DNA of 64,000 nucleotides from Bin87 sp965204685 (GTDB lineage Bacteria; Chloroflexota; Dehalococcoidia; Lucifugimonadales; UBA3495), in contig OZ242004.1 in NCBI GenBank assembly GCA_965204685.1, forward strand, positions 3,348,001-3,412,000, read 5' to 3'. The first letter of the stretch is position 1. Each line of letters opens with the position of its first letter. The notes beneath the pieces are model-generated. The model worked only from the letters and a program-made list of their open reading frames with translations. It was not told the origin of the DNA and searched no databases. Positions 43,470 to 51,946 of this stretch are shown here, in pieces. The translations under genes were made by a program, and so were the position numbers.

Positions 43470-45476
43470 CTACACCCCCGCGACCGCCATCATCTTCTCC
43501 TCGGTGACGATGATCTTCTTCAGTTCCAGCATCTCGTCCCGCAGGTGCGCCGCCTTCTCGAACTCCAGGGAGCGGGCGGCCTCCTTCATCTGGAACTCCA
43601 GGTCCTTGATCACCCGGTACATGTCGTCCCGCGACATCTCTTCCCGCGCCGCTTGGTATGAAGCCTTGGTCTCCGCGACCCCGCGCAGGCCCTCGGTAAT
43701 GTCCCGCACGGCCTTGTGGATCGACTGCGGCTCGATGCCGTGGCGCTCATTGTGCGCCCCCTGGATCGCCCGCCGGCGGTAGGTCTCGTCGATGGCGTTC
43801 TGCATCGAGTCGGTCACTCGGTCAGCGTACATGATCACGTGCCCGGAGGCGTGACGGGCGGCGCGCCCCACGGTCTGGATCAGCGACGTGGTTGAGCGCA
43901 GGTATCCTTCCTTGTCCGCGTCCAGGATCGCCACCAAGCTGACCTCCGGTAGGTCCAGACCCTCCCGCAGCAGGTTGATGCCGACCACCACGTCGTAGAT
44001 GCCCAGCCGCAGATCCCGCAGGATCTCCACGCGGTTCAGCGTTTCGATGTCGGAGTGCAGGTAGTGGTTGCGGATGCCCGCCTCCGACAGGTAATCGGCC
44101 AGCTCCTCGGCCATCCGCTTGGTAAGGGTGGTCACCAGCACCCGTTCCTGCTGCTCAACGCGATTACGGATTTCATGCAGCAGGTCGTCGATCTGGCCGT
44201 CGGTAGGCTTGACCTCAATGGTGGGATCGAGCAGTCCAGTGGGCCGGATCACTTGCTCCACGATGGTGCTGGTGCGCTCCAACTCCAGCGGGCCCGGTGT
44301 CGCCGACACGTACACCACCTGGTTGATGTGCTCCTCGAACTCCTGGAAGTGCAGCGGCCGGTTGTCCAGCGCCGAAGGCAGGCGGAACCCGAATTCCACC
44401 AGCGTGGTCTTCCGGGATATGTCCCCGTTGTACATGCCGCGCACTTGGGGCAGCGTCATGTGCGACTCGTCGACGAACATCAGGTAGTCGTCGGGGAAGT
44501 AATCCAGCAAGGTCCAGGGCGGGCTGCCGGCCGGACGCCTCGACAGGTGACGGGCGTAGTTCTCCACGCCGGCGCAGAACCCGGTCTCGTCCAGCATCTC
44601 CATGTCGTACCGGGTGCGCTGCTCTAGCCGTTGCGCTTCCAGCAACTTGCCCTCCTGACGCAACCAGTCCACCCGCTCCTTCATCTCGGCCTCGATGTCG
44701 ATCAGAGCCGCGTCCAGCTTCTCCCGGCTAGTCACGAAGTGCTTGGCCGGGTAGATCGAAAACTCGCTCCGCTCGTTCAGGACTTCACCCGTAAGCGTAT
44801 CCAGCGTGAGGATACGTTCCACCTCGTCGCCGAAGAACTGGATCCGCACCGCGAACTCCTCATAGGCCGGCACAATCTCCAGGGTGTCTCCCCGCACCGT
44901 GAACCGGCCTCGTGCCAGATCGGTGTCGTTGCGCTCGTACTGCATATCGATCAGCTGACGCAGCAGCGCCCGCCGGTTGTACTCCTCGCCCACCTCGACC
45001 CGGGCCACCATCTCGAAGTAGTCCGACGGGTCGCCCAGGCCATAGATGCACGACACCGACGCCACTATCAGTGTGTCCCGGCGCGTCAGCAGAGAGGTGG
45101 TGGACGCGAGCCGCAGCTTGTCCAGCTCCTCGTTGACGCTGCTGTCCTTCTCGATGTAGGTGTCGGTGCGCGGGATGTACGCCTCCGGCTGGTAGTAATC
45201 GTAGTAGGATACGAAGTATTCCACGGCGTTGTGCGGGAAGAACTCCTTGAACTCCGTGGCCAGCTGGGCCGCCAGCGTCTTGTTGTGCGCGATGACGATC
45301 GTCGGACGCTGGACTTCCTGCACGATATTGGCCATGGTGAAGGTCTTGCCGCTGCCGGTGACCCCCAGCAGGGTCTGGTATCCCAGGCCCTCGCGCACGC
45401 CCTCGGAAAGACGATGCACGGCCTGCTCCTGGTCGCCCATCATGCCGAAATCTGCTACCAGCTGAAAGTCAGGCAT
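43470..45476 (-). CDS. uvrB: Excinuclease ABC subunit B
   Basis: A 668-residue UvrB. Walker A GVTGSGKTFTMANI near 39-52, the beta-hairpin region YDYYQPEAYIPRTDTYIEKD near 92-111, helicase motifs IVASVSCIYGLGDP, DYFPDDYLMFVDESH, YVSATPGPLE, VLVTTLTKRMAEELADYL and QTVGRAARHASGHVIMYAD, and the C-terminal UVR motif (LEFQMKEAARSLEFEKAAHLRD). It verifies DNA damage and hands off to UvrC. GGGAGG lies ahead of the ATG. uvrA and uvrC are not here. Confidence 0.96.
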   Translation of the reverse strand: MPDFQLVADFGMMGDQEQAVHRLSEGVREGLGYQTLLGVTGSGKTFTMANIVQEVQRPTIVIAHNKTLAAQLATEFKEFFPHNAVEYFVSYYDYYQPEAYIPRTDTYIEKDSSVNEELDKLRLASTTSLLTRRDTLIVASVSCIYGLGDPSDYFEMVARVEVGEEYNRRALLRQLIDMQYERNDTDLARGRFTVRGDTLEIVPAYEEFAVRIQFFGDEVERILTLDTLTGEVLNERSEFSIYPAKHFVTSREKLDAALIDIEAEMKERVDWLRQEGKLLEAQRLEQRTRYDMEMLDETGFCAGVENYARHLSRRPAGSPPWTLLDYFPDDYLMFVDESHMTLPQVRGMYNGDISRKTTLVEFGFRLPSALDNRPLHFQEFEEHINQVVYVSATPGPLELERTSTIVEQVIRPTGLLDPTIEVKPTDGQIDDLLHEIRNRVEQQERVLVTTLTKRMAEELADYLSEAGIRNHYLHSDIETLNRVEILRDLRLGIYDVVVGINLLREGLDLPEVSLVAILDADKEGYLRSTTSLIQTVGRAARHASGHVIMYADRVTDSMQNAIDETYRRRAIQGAHNERHGIEPQSIHKAVRDITEGLRGVAETKASYQAAREEMSRDDMYRVIKDLEFQMKEAARSLEFEKAAHLRDEMLELKKIIVTEEKMMAVAGV

Positions 45477-45506
45477 GGTTCCTCCCGAATTGTGCTTGTG
45501 CCCCGG

Positions 45507-46256
45507 CTACGTTTGGCCTCGAAGGCGGAGTAACTCGGCTTCCATTTCCGCCATTCGCGCTTCCGCCGCCTGCCGGGCCGCTCGCTCCTCGGCCAAGCGC
45601 GCTTCGGCTTCAGCCTGGGCATCCCTGAGCTCGAAGTAGCCCGGAACCCAAATGTCCCGCACCGGGTCGTAAAGCCGCAGCAGCCCTTCATCCCAGCAAA
45701 GGTCCAGCCCCAGAGCCGGACTGTGGCCCCGGAGCATACCGTCCGGCCCCGGTCTGACGTCAACGCGGACGTACTTCCCATCCTCAAGCTGTTCACCAAC
45801 CAGGGGTTCTCCATAGTGCCGGCTGTTCAGGGTAGGGTCGTACCGCCAGTATTCAGTGATACCCAGCGATTCATATAAGTCACGCTTCCGCCCCAAGTCC
45901 GCCTGCGCCGTACTTTCAGAGCCGATCTCCATCACGAAATCGGGAACCCGGCCCAAGTGCCAGGTGAAGTACGAATTGTGCGGGAGAATAGCCGACCGGG
46001 GCAGTCCGAAAGTCACGTAGCAATCCGGTGATACGACCGCCCGGAGGTTCCCTTCCTCGTAGTACAGGAAGGTGTTCCCGCTGACGATAACCTCGTAATA
46101 CCGCTCCAGGTACCCCCGCATCATCGTCATAACGCGCATGAAGTGCGGTTCCTGATCATATCCGTCAGGCAAAGGAAGGCCATCCTCGTCAGGGTAGTAG
46201 ATGCCGTTGAACACGTTTCGCTCCGTGGACAACGGCAGTGGCTTCGAAGTGGTCAT
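45507..46256 (-). CDS. Uma2 family protein with C-terminal coiled coil
   Basis: A 249-residue second Uma2/DUF820 protein. Core marks: YEVIVSGNTFLYYEEGN, VVSPDCYVTFG, VPDFVMEIGSESTAQADLGRKRDLYESLGITEYWRYDP. The last 40 residues form a charged coiled coil (AQAEAEARLAEERAARQAAEAR...), an extension often seen in this family. Upstream of uvrB's 3' direction? It follows uvrB in reading order by 30 bases on the minus strand and precedes it in transcription. Function unknown; no link to repair is proven. Confidence 0.85.
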   Translation of the reverse strand: MTTSKPLPLSTERNVFNGIYYPDEDGLPLPDGYDQEPHFMRVMTMMRGYLERYYEVIVSGNTFLYYEEGNLRAVVSPDCYVTFGLPRSAILPHNSYFTWHLGRVPDFVMEIGSESTAQADLGRKRDLYESLGITEYWRYDPTLNSRHYGEPLVGEQLEDGKYVRVDVRPGPDGMLRGHSPALGLDLCWDEGLLRLYDPVRDIWVPGYFELRDAQAEAEARLAEERAARQAAEARMAEMEAELLRLRGQT

Positions 46257-46331
46257 GGCGACACCTCGCTGTATCGGCGCCCGGCCGCGCCTGACGCCGG
46301 CGGCCGTCGGTGGGTATTATAAGACATCCGC

Positions 46332-46919
46332 CTACCCGCCGCCGATAGCCAGCAGCGCCTGGCGTACCTTGTCCTCGACCGCCGCGTCCGCGGGCAGCTC
46401 GAGACGAGCCACCGCCTGCCGGGCGTCGGCCAGCGTCATGCCCAGGGCCGTCAACGCCTCCACCGCCTCGGCGTCGGTCCCGGCGGCAGCCGCAAGCACC
46501 GGCGAACCGGCGTCCGCGTCCGGCAGTTTGCCCCGCAGTTCCAGCACCACCCGCTGCGCGGTGAGCCGCCCAACTCCCTGGGCTCGCGCTAACGCCGCCA
46601 CGTCCTCCGACGCCACCGCCTGCCGGAAACCATCTTCTCCCAACTCTGACAGGATGGACATCGCCGAACGCGGGCCAATGCCGGATACCCCCGTCAGCGC
46701 GCCAAAAAGCTCCACCGACCCCGCTTCGGCGAACCCGTACAGAACCGGTTGTTCGTTCTGGATGCGCAAGATGGTATGGAGCCGAACCTGCTCGCCCACA
46801 CCGCCCAAACCGGCGATGGATGATGCGGGCACCGACACCTGCAGGGTGACACCGCCGACCTGCACGTTGACCCAGTCCGACCCGACGGCCTCCAGCGCGC
46901 CCCGCACGCCGACCAACAC
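46332..46919 (-). CDS. ruvA: Holliday junction branch migration protein RuvA
   Basis: A 195-residue RuvA: OB-fold domain I (LVGVRGALEAVGSDWVNVQVGG), helix-hairpin-helix domain II (LFGALTGVSGIGPRSAMSILSELG and ALARAQGVGRLTAQRVVLELRGKL) and the small RuvB-binding domain III (EAVEALTALGMTLADARQAVARL). It starts at GTG three bases after the ruvC stop. RuvB is not in the window. Confidence 0.94.
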   Translation of the reverse strand: MLVGVRGALEAVGSDWVNVQVGGVTLQVSVPASSIAGLGGVGEQVRLHTILRIQNEQPVLYGFAEAGSVELFGALTGVSGIGPRSAMSILSELGEDGFRQAVASEDVAALARAQGVGRLTAQRVVLELRGKLPDADAGSPVLAAAAGTDAEAVEALTALGMTLADARQAVARLELPADAAVEDKVRQALLAIGGG

Positions 46920-46922
46920 TGC

Positions 46923-47444
46923 CTAAAGTTCCTTGCCCGGCGTTATCTCGCGGGAGGCCAGTTCGTCAGCCTGCATCCGCTGCAGGTGGCACAGACCCAC
47001 CGCCAGCGCGTCGGCAGCGTCCGATTCCGGCTGGTGCGCCAGCCTCAATCTGGAGGATGCGATCTGCTGCACTTGTTCCTTGCTGGCCCGGCCGTAGTCC
47101 GCCACCGCCATCTTCACGTCCGCCGGGGAGTACCGGTGCACGGGGATACCCTGGCTCGCCGCGCCGATAAGAACCACCGCCTGCGCCTGCCCAATCGCCA
47201 GCGCAGATTTGGCGAAGGAACGCTCACCTCGCCCGACGAACGGGTCCTCAACCGCGATGGCGTCCGGCTGGAACACGTGGATCATGTTCAGGATGTGCGT
47301 GTGCAGCTGGTAAAGCCGCTTCTCAATCGCCATTGACGCCGGCAACGCCACCACTCCATAGTCGTCCGCTTCCGGAGCCGGCTCGGCGTCGAGGACGGCG
47401 TACCCCATCCGCAGCGTGCCCGGGTCGATGGCGAGGACACGCAT
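46923..47444 (-). CDS. ruvC: Holliday junction resolvase RuvC
   Basis: A 173-residue RuvC with the acidic catalytic set: Asp7 in VLAIDPGTLRMGYAVL, Glu in IAVEDPFVGRG, and the two Asp in PESDAADALAVGLCHLQ. Cleaves four-way junctions bound by RuvAB. Its start overlaps the yebC stop by one base (TGATG), and ruvA follows. The operon order yebC-ruvC-ruvA is common in bacteria. Confidence 0.95.
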   Translation of the reverse strand: MRVLAIDPGTLRMGYAVLDAEPAPEADDYGVVALPASMAIEKRLYQLHTHILNMIHVFQPDAIAVEDPFVGRGERSFAKSALAIGQAQAVVLIGAASQGIPVHRYSPADVKMAVADYGRASKEQVQQIASSRLRLAHQPESDAADALAVGLCHLQRMQADELASREITPGKEL

Positions 47445-48211
47445 CAGGCAGCCGTCCCGTAGCGTTCCAGCACTTCGGCCGGGAAATCGGCGTTGGTGTA
47501 CGCCTTCTGCACGTCGGCCAGCTCTTCCAAGCTGTCCAGCAGCCGCAGGGTCTGCTCGGCGGCCCGGTCCTCCAGCGGCACCACAGTCTTGGGCACCATG
47601 GACACGTCCGCCGACGACGGCTGCGCTCCCTCGCCTTCCAGCGCGGACTTTACCGACAGCAGGTTCTCCGGGGCCGTATAGACCTCCAGGATGCCATCCT
47701 CGAAATTGACGTCCTCCGCTTCGGCGTCGATGGCGGTCATGATCAGTTCTTCCGCCACTGCCTCGTCGTCGATTTCCAGTGTGATCAGCCCGCGGCTGTC
47801 AAAATTCCAGGCGACACATCCCGCTTCACCCAGGTTCCCACCACCCTTGTTGAACGCAGACCTCACTTCCGATGCGGTCCGGTTCCGATTGGTGGTAAGG
47901 GCCTTGACCAGAATTGCCCCGCCACTGGGGCCATATCCCTCGTAGGTGACCTCCGCCAGGTCCTCCATCCCCTCACCGCCTTCGCCGGTGGCCCGGCGGA
48001 TGGCGCGGGTTATGCTGTCCTGCGGCATGTTGTTGGATTTGGCCTGATCGACGGCGATGCGCAGCCGGAAGTTCATATCCGGGTCTCCGCCGCCGCCCTC
48101 CTTGACCGCCAGGCTGATGTTCCGCGCCAGCTTGGTGAACAGCGCCCCGCGCTTGGCGTCGGCCGCTCCCTTGGCCCGCTTGATCGTCGACCACTTGGAA
48201 TGTCCGGACAT
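47444..48211 (-). CDS. YebC/PmpR family regulator (TACO1-like)
   Basis: A 255-residue YebC. The start MSGHSKWSTIKRAKGAADAKRG at ATG 48211 is diagnostic, preceded by AAGGAGG; an upstream in-frame extension lacks family sequence. Further marks: NIPQDSITRAIRRATGEG-like segment (NMPQDSITRAIRRATGEG), TYEGYGPSGGAILVKALTTNRNRT, and the SEVRSAFNKGGGNLGEAGCVAW block. Relatives include transcription regulators and the TACO1 translation activator that relieves polyproline stalling. First gene of the ruv operon. Confidence 0.93.
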   Translation of the reverse strand: MSGHSKWSTIKRAKGAADAKRGALFTKLARNISLAVKEGGGGDPDMNFRLRIAVDQAKSNNMPQDSITRAIRRATGEGGEGMEDLAEVTYEGYGPSGGAILVKALTTNRNRTASEVRSAFNKGGGNLGEAGCVAWNFDSRGLITLEIDDEAVAEELIMTAIDAEAEDVNFEDGILEVYTAPENLLSVKSALEGEGAQPSSADVSMVPKTVVPLEDRAAEQTLRLLDSLEELADVQKAYTNADFPAEVLERYGTAA

Positions 48212-48297
48212 TTGACACCTCCTTGACGTACCACGTCCCATCTCGCTTCTACGGAGACTGGTGTCCAGGCGAATGCTCGCTGGCATCCTGATCTTCT

Positions 48298-48303
48298 TAT
48301 AAT
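48298..48303 (+). promoter_or_regulatory. TATAAT -10 element
   Basis: TATAAT lies 64 bases ahead of the MATE gene in the divergent gap with yebC. The complementary strand reads ATTATAAG, so the same region could also serve the yebC operon. No clear -35. Confidence 0.4.
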
Positions 48304-48366
48304 GCGTGGTCGTTGAATTTTAGCATCACGGCGTTAAACGGGTCAAAACGATATCTGAGCGGGTTC

Positions 48367-49755
48367 ATGACAACTTCAGAACAATCCACGAGACAGGCCG
48401 ACGCCATGGGCACCGCGCCCATGTGGCGACTGCTGTTGCAGATGGCCTTCCCGCCCATGTTCGCCATCATCGTGATGGCCCTGTACAGCATCGTTGACCG
48501 CGCCTTTATCGGGAACGTGGTGGGTGTGAACGCGTTGAGCGGCCTGTCCGCCGCATTCCCGGTCCAAATCGCGGCCGTCGCCATCGGGCTGTTGCCCGGC
48601 TTGGGCGGGATGTCGGTGGTATCCCGAGCGCTGGGCGCTCGCGACCCACGCCGGGCGTCCCGGGCCATCGGTTCGTCGCTGGCGATCCTCATCCCCATCT
48701 ATCTCGCCGCCACCATCGCCGGACTGACCCACCTGGACCAGATGGCGATCTGGATGGGTGCATCGGAGCACACAGTCGGGTTCGCCCACCAATACCTGGT
48801 TATCATCCTGCCCGGCAGCCTGTTCACCATGATCGCTATAGCGGTCAACAACCTGCTGATGGCCGAGGGCCGGCCCGGCACGGCGACCGTCGTGTTGGCC
48901 GGCGGCGCCGTCCTGAACGTCATCCTGGATGCGCTGTTCATATTGGCGCTGGGATGGGGCGTGACCGGAGCCGCGGCCGCCACCGTGATCGCCCAGGGCG
49001 GGGCCGTTCTTTTCGCCGTCTGGTTCTACCTGTCCGGGCGCAGCGCTTTGCGGATCAGCGTGGACGCACTGATCCCCCGACTGGACCTGATCCGGGAGAT
49101 TACCGCGCTGGGCATTCCGATCTTCATCATCGAAATCGCTCGGTCCATCGTCGTCGTGGTGATCAACAACATCCTGAGCCAATGCCCGGGCGGCGACGCT
49201 TACATCGCACTGTTTGGCGTCATCAACGCGGTGCTGGAGTTCGCCCTGGCTCCGTTCATCGGCGCGGCGTTGGCCTACCTGCCGTTGGCGGCCTACAACT
49301 ACGGCGCGGGATACTACCACCGGGTGCGCCAGGCCATCTGGCAGAGTTGCCTCGGCGCGACGGTTGGCGGCGCGATCATGGTAGCCGTCCTCATACCCAC
49401 GTCGGGCTACATCGTCACCCTCTTCTCAACCCGCGAGGCGTTGCCGGCAGAATCCGGCGACGCCCTGCGCATTGCTCTGCTGGCCCTGCCCATCGTCGGC
49501 ATCGAGTTCATCAGCTCCATCGCTTTCCAGGCCCTGGGCATGGCGTGGCCCTCGGTGGTCCTGACCATGGCCCAGCGTGTCGTGTTGCTTCTGGCCTGGG
49601 TTTTCGGCCTGTCGCACGTCTTCGGCGTCTGGGGCGTCTGGTGGTCGTTCCCGGCAACGGACTTGGGCGCAATGCTCCTCGGCCTGGGCGCCCTCATCCT
49701 GGTGTGGAAGCGCGTGGACGATTGGGGCCGGCACGCCACGCGCCGCCGATTTTGA
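48367..49755 (+). CDS. MATE family efflux transporter
   Basis: A 462-residue MATE protein with twelve likely membrane helices. ATG 48367 chosen; upstream extension has no ribosome site and lacks family sequence. Marks: MWRLLLQMAFPPMFAIIVMALYSIVD near 19-45, GLLPGLGGMSVVSRALG with the polar helix-2/3 region, MAEGRPGTATVVLAGGAVLNVILDALFI and the second half with LIREITALGIPIFIIEI. These antiport drugs or metabolites against H+ or Na+. Substrate unknown. Confidence 0.93.
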   Translation: MTTSEQSTRQADAMGTAPMWRLLLQMAFPPMFAIIVMALYSIVDRAFIGNVVGVNALSGLSAAFPVQIAAVAIGLLPGLGGMSVVSRALGARDPRRASRAIGSSLAILIPIYLAATIAGLTHLDQMAIWMGASEHTVGFAHQYLVIILPGSLFTMIAIAVNNLLMAEGRPGTATVVLAGGAVLNVILDALFILALGWGVTGAAAATVIAQGGAVLFAVWFYLSGRSALRISVDALIPRLDLIREITALGIPIFIIEIARSIVVVVINNILSQCPGGDAYIALFGVINAVLEFALAPFIGAALAYLPLAAYNYGAGYYHRVRQAIWQSCLGATVGGAIMVAVLIPTSGYIVTLFSTREALPAESGDALRIALLALPIVGIEFISSIAFQALGMAWPSVVLTMAQRVVLLLAWVFGLSHVFGVWGVWWSFPATDLGAMLLGLGALILVWKRVDDWGRHATRRRF

Positions 49756-49833
49756 CATCCCCCGGCCGCGGCAGTAGCATTAGGCTCGATTTCTGATACT
49801 TGCCTGACCCGCCCTGCTTGAGGAGGCCATGCT

Positions 49834-50292
49834 ATGGCTATGAATTCCAGCGGCGTTTCCCACATCGCCGTTTGCGTCCGCGACCTGGACGAATCCCTCA
49901 AATTCTACCGCGACATCCTGGGCATGAACGTGACCGTCGACCGAGTTCAGGACACTTCCACCGGCGGCCTGCCTCACGTCTACGCCCACAACCGCTCAAC
50001 CCGCCGCCAGGCCATCCTGTCCTACGGCGATGGAGCCGTTCCCACTCTGGTTATGACCAGCCACCCCGGCGACGATGCTGACGGCGATGCAATCAAGCTG
50101 GACCAGGTGGGCATCAGCCACATCTCGTTCAGCGTGCCCGACGTGAAGGCCCTGGCGGACGAACTGATCGCCGCCGGCGTCGAACTGGCCGGCCCGATGG
50201 ACGGCTTCACCAACGCCAACGGCGAGGTGTCCAGCATCTTCGTGTATGATCCCGACGGCATCCTGGTACAGTTCGACAGCGGCGGAGGCTGA
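49834..50292 (+). CDS. VOC family protein (glyoxalase fold), copy 1
   Basis: A 152-residue VOC protein with two babbb repeats: VSHIAVCVRDLDESLKFYRD near 8-27 and VGISHISFSVPDVKALADEL near 92-111. The metal ligands at His10 and His96 are present, while the usual final Glu reads Gln in DPDGILVQF. GAGG precedes the ATG. A close paralogue follows. Glyoxalase, dioxygenase or isomerase activity is possible; no substrate can be read. Confidence 0.86.
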   Translation: MAMNSSGVSHIAVCVRDLDESLKFYRDILGMNVTVDRVQDTSTGGLPHVYAHNRSTRRQAILSYGDGAVPTLVMTSHPGDDADGDAIKLDQVGISHISFSVPDVKALADELIAAGVELAGPMDGFTNANGEVSSIFVYDPDGILVQFDSGGG

Positions 50293-50343
50293 TCCTCCCT
50301 CGGCCAACCTCAGCCGTAAGACCGCAACCGAGGAGGTTACTCC

Positions 50344-50796
50344 ATGCCGATGAACGCCACCGGGGTATCCCACATCGCCATCTGCGTCCGGGACCTCGAC
50401 GAGTCCTTGAAGTTCTACTGTGACGCGCTCGGAATGTCCATCGTCAGCGATGTCATCCAGGACACCACCACCGGGGGCCTGCCCCACGTTTACGCCCACA
50501 GCCGGGCCACCCGGCGTCAGGTGCGCCTCGCTTATGCTGACGGCGCCAAACCCACCCTGACCATGACCAGCCATCCTGGCGAAAACCCCGACGGCACGCC
50601 GATCAAACTCGACCAGGTGGGCATCAGCCATATCTCCTTCTCAGTGCCAGACCCCAGGGCTCTGGCAGAGAACCTGTCCGCCCAGGGCGTGCCGTTGGCA
50701 GCCCCAATGGACGTGTGGACCAACGCCGAAGGGCAGGTTAGCAGCTTCTATGTCTACGATCCGGACGGCATACTGGTACAATTCGACACCGGCTGA
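50344..50796 (+). CDS. VOC family protein, copy 2
   Basis: A 150-residue paralogue of the upstream VOC protein, sharing VSHIAICVRDLDESLKFYC, TTGGLPHVYAHSRATRRQ and YDPDGILVQFDTG. The two arose by tandem duplication, diverging in the middle of the second half. GAGGAGG lies ahead of ATG. As in copy 1 the final metal-ligand Glu is Gln. A third, more distant VOC gene follows. Confidence 0.86.
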   Translation: MPMNATGVSHIAICVRDLDESLKFYCDALGMSIVSDVIQDTTTGGLPHVYAHSRATRRQVRLAYADGAKPTLTMTSHPGENPDGTPIKLDQVGISHISFSVPDPRALAENLSAQGVPLAAPMDVWTNAEGQVSSFYVYDPDGILVQFDTG

Positions 50797-50867
50797 CAAC
50801 GGCATAACAGCCAGCGGCTAGCCATATCCAACTGGAACGTAATGGTCGGGAGGAGGAAAAACTGACG

Positions 50868-51338
50868 ATGCACAGCGTCTCTCCGCAAATCACCCCGTTC
50901 CTGTGGCTGGACGGTCGCGCGCTTGAGGCGGCGGAATTCTACGTTTCGGTGTTCAGGGATTCCCGTATCGTCGACGACACAGCGCTGCCGGACGATCCTG
51001 GCGCCGGCAGCCATGTGGTATCGTTCGTGATAAAGGGCCAGCACTTCACCGCCTTTGATGGGATACCGGCCTACGAATTCACTCCGGCGATATCATTCGT
51101 GGTCAACTGTGATTCCCAGGAAGAAATCGACGACTACTGGGACCGCTTGGCCGAGGATGGTTCCCCGATCCAGTGCGGTTGGATCCAGGACAAGTTCGGC
51201 GTCCACTGGCAGATCATCCCAACCAAGTTGACGGTCATGCTCCAGGACGAGGCGCGCGCCACCGCCGTGCTTAACGAAATGCTGACCATGGTGAAAATCG
51301 ATTTGCCACGGCTGCAAGCTGTCTACGAAAGCGCTTAG
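50868..51338 (+). CDS. PhnB-like VOC protein
   Basis: A 156-residue protein of the PhnB/3-demethylubiquinone-like group: TPFLWLDGRALEAAEFYVSVF near 8-28, FVIKGQHFTAFDGIPAYEFTPAISF, and EIDDYWDRLAEDGSPIQCGWIQDKFGVHWQIIP. The conserved tail with WIQDKFGVHWQIIP is characteristic. Metabolic role unknown. Ribosome site AGGAGG. Ends nine bases before the next gene. Confidence 0.88.
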   Translation: MHSVSPQITPFLWLDGRALEAAEFYVSVFRDSRIVDDTALPDDPGAGSHVVSFVIKGQHFTAFDGIPAYEFTPAISFVVNCDSQEEIDDYWDRLAEDGSPIQCGWIQDKFGVHWQIIPTKLTVMLQDEARATAVLNEMLTMVKIDLPRLQAVYESA

Positions 51339-51347
51339 AGGATCATC

Positions 51348-51890
51348 ATGTCCCACCATTTCGACGAACATGACCATGACAAGCTGGTGCGCTGGCAGAC
51401 TGACTTGCAGGCCACTCCCATCGACCCCGAGGGCTTCCCGGCGATGGCCCTGTTTCTGGTAAAACCCCAGGCCACGGGGGCCCACGAAATCTTCCGACGT
51501 TATCGAACCGAGTTCGAGAAGCGCGACGCCAGCTTCGCTCACCTCGTGGTCTTTGGCATGCACGGCGTGTCCGCCACCGTGCGCGGACTGCTGAACCAGG
51601 CCGCCTTATCCGAGGACGACCTCCCGGTGCTGATGCTGGCCCCGTCCGCCGACCCGTGCGCGGTCACCGCGGTTCGACTGCCGTCCGGCGAGAGCATCGA
51701 GGGCGCAGACGATCCCAACGGCGGCGGAACCTGCGACTACCTCGCTGCCTGGCAAGACGTCCTAGATCGCATCAGCATCACCAAGTCCGGCCGGCCCCTC
51801 CGCCTCATGGGCGTCCAGGGCCAGAAACTGGACGGCGTGGACCTCCGAGAACTCGCTGGAGCCGCGCTTCAAGCTGCTCCGGCAGCCTGA
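51348..51890 (+). CDS. Hypothetical protein, 180 aa
   Basis: I do not recognise a family. The start MSHHFDEHDHDKL is rich in His and Asp; a strand region FPAMALFLVKPQATGAHEIF and LVVFGMHGVSATVRGLL follows, then an acidic loop with DDPNGGGTCDYLAAW and a C-terminal SITKSGRPLRLMGVQGQ. The first ten residues could bind metal. It follows the PhnB-like gene by nine bases, so likely cotranscribed. Confidence 0.65.
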   Translation: MSHHFDEHDHDKLVRWQTDLQATPIDPEGFPAMALFLVKPQATGAHEIFRRYRTEFEKRDASFAHLVVFGMHGVSATVRGLLNQAALSEDDLPVLMLAPSADPCAVTAVRLPSGESIEGADDPNGGGTCDYLAAWQDVLDRISITKSGRPLRLMGVQGQKLDGVDLRELAGAALQAAPAA

Positions 51891-51897
51891 TCCCAAT

Positions 51898-51929
51898 CGT
51901 CATTCCGGCGAAAGGTCGTCATTCCGGCG
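51898..51929. repeat. Short direct repeat CGTCATTCCGGCG
   Basis: The 13-base unit occurs at 51898-51910 and 51917-51929 with a 19-base period, in the gap between the convergent unknown gene and leucyl aminopeptidase. Units of this kind occur as dispersed repeats in many genomes; only this pair was noticed here. Confidence 0.6.
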
Positions 51930-51946
51930 CAAACGGGAACCCAAGC

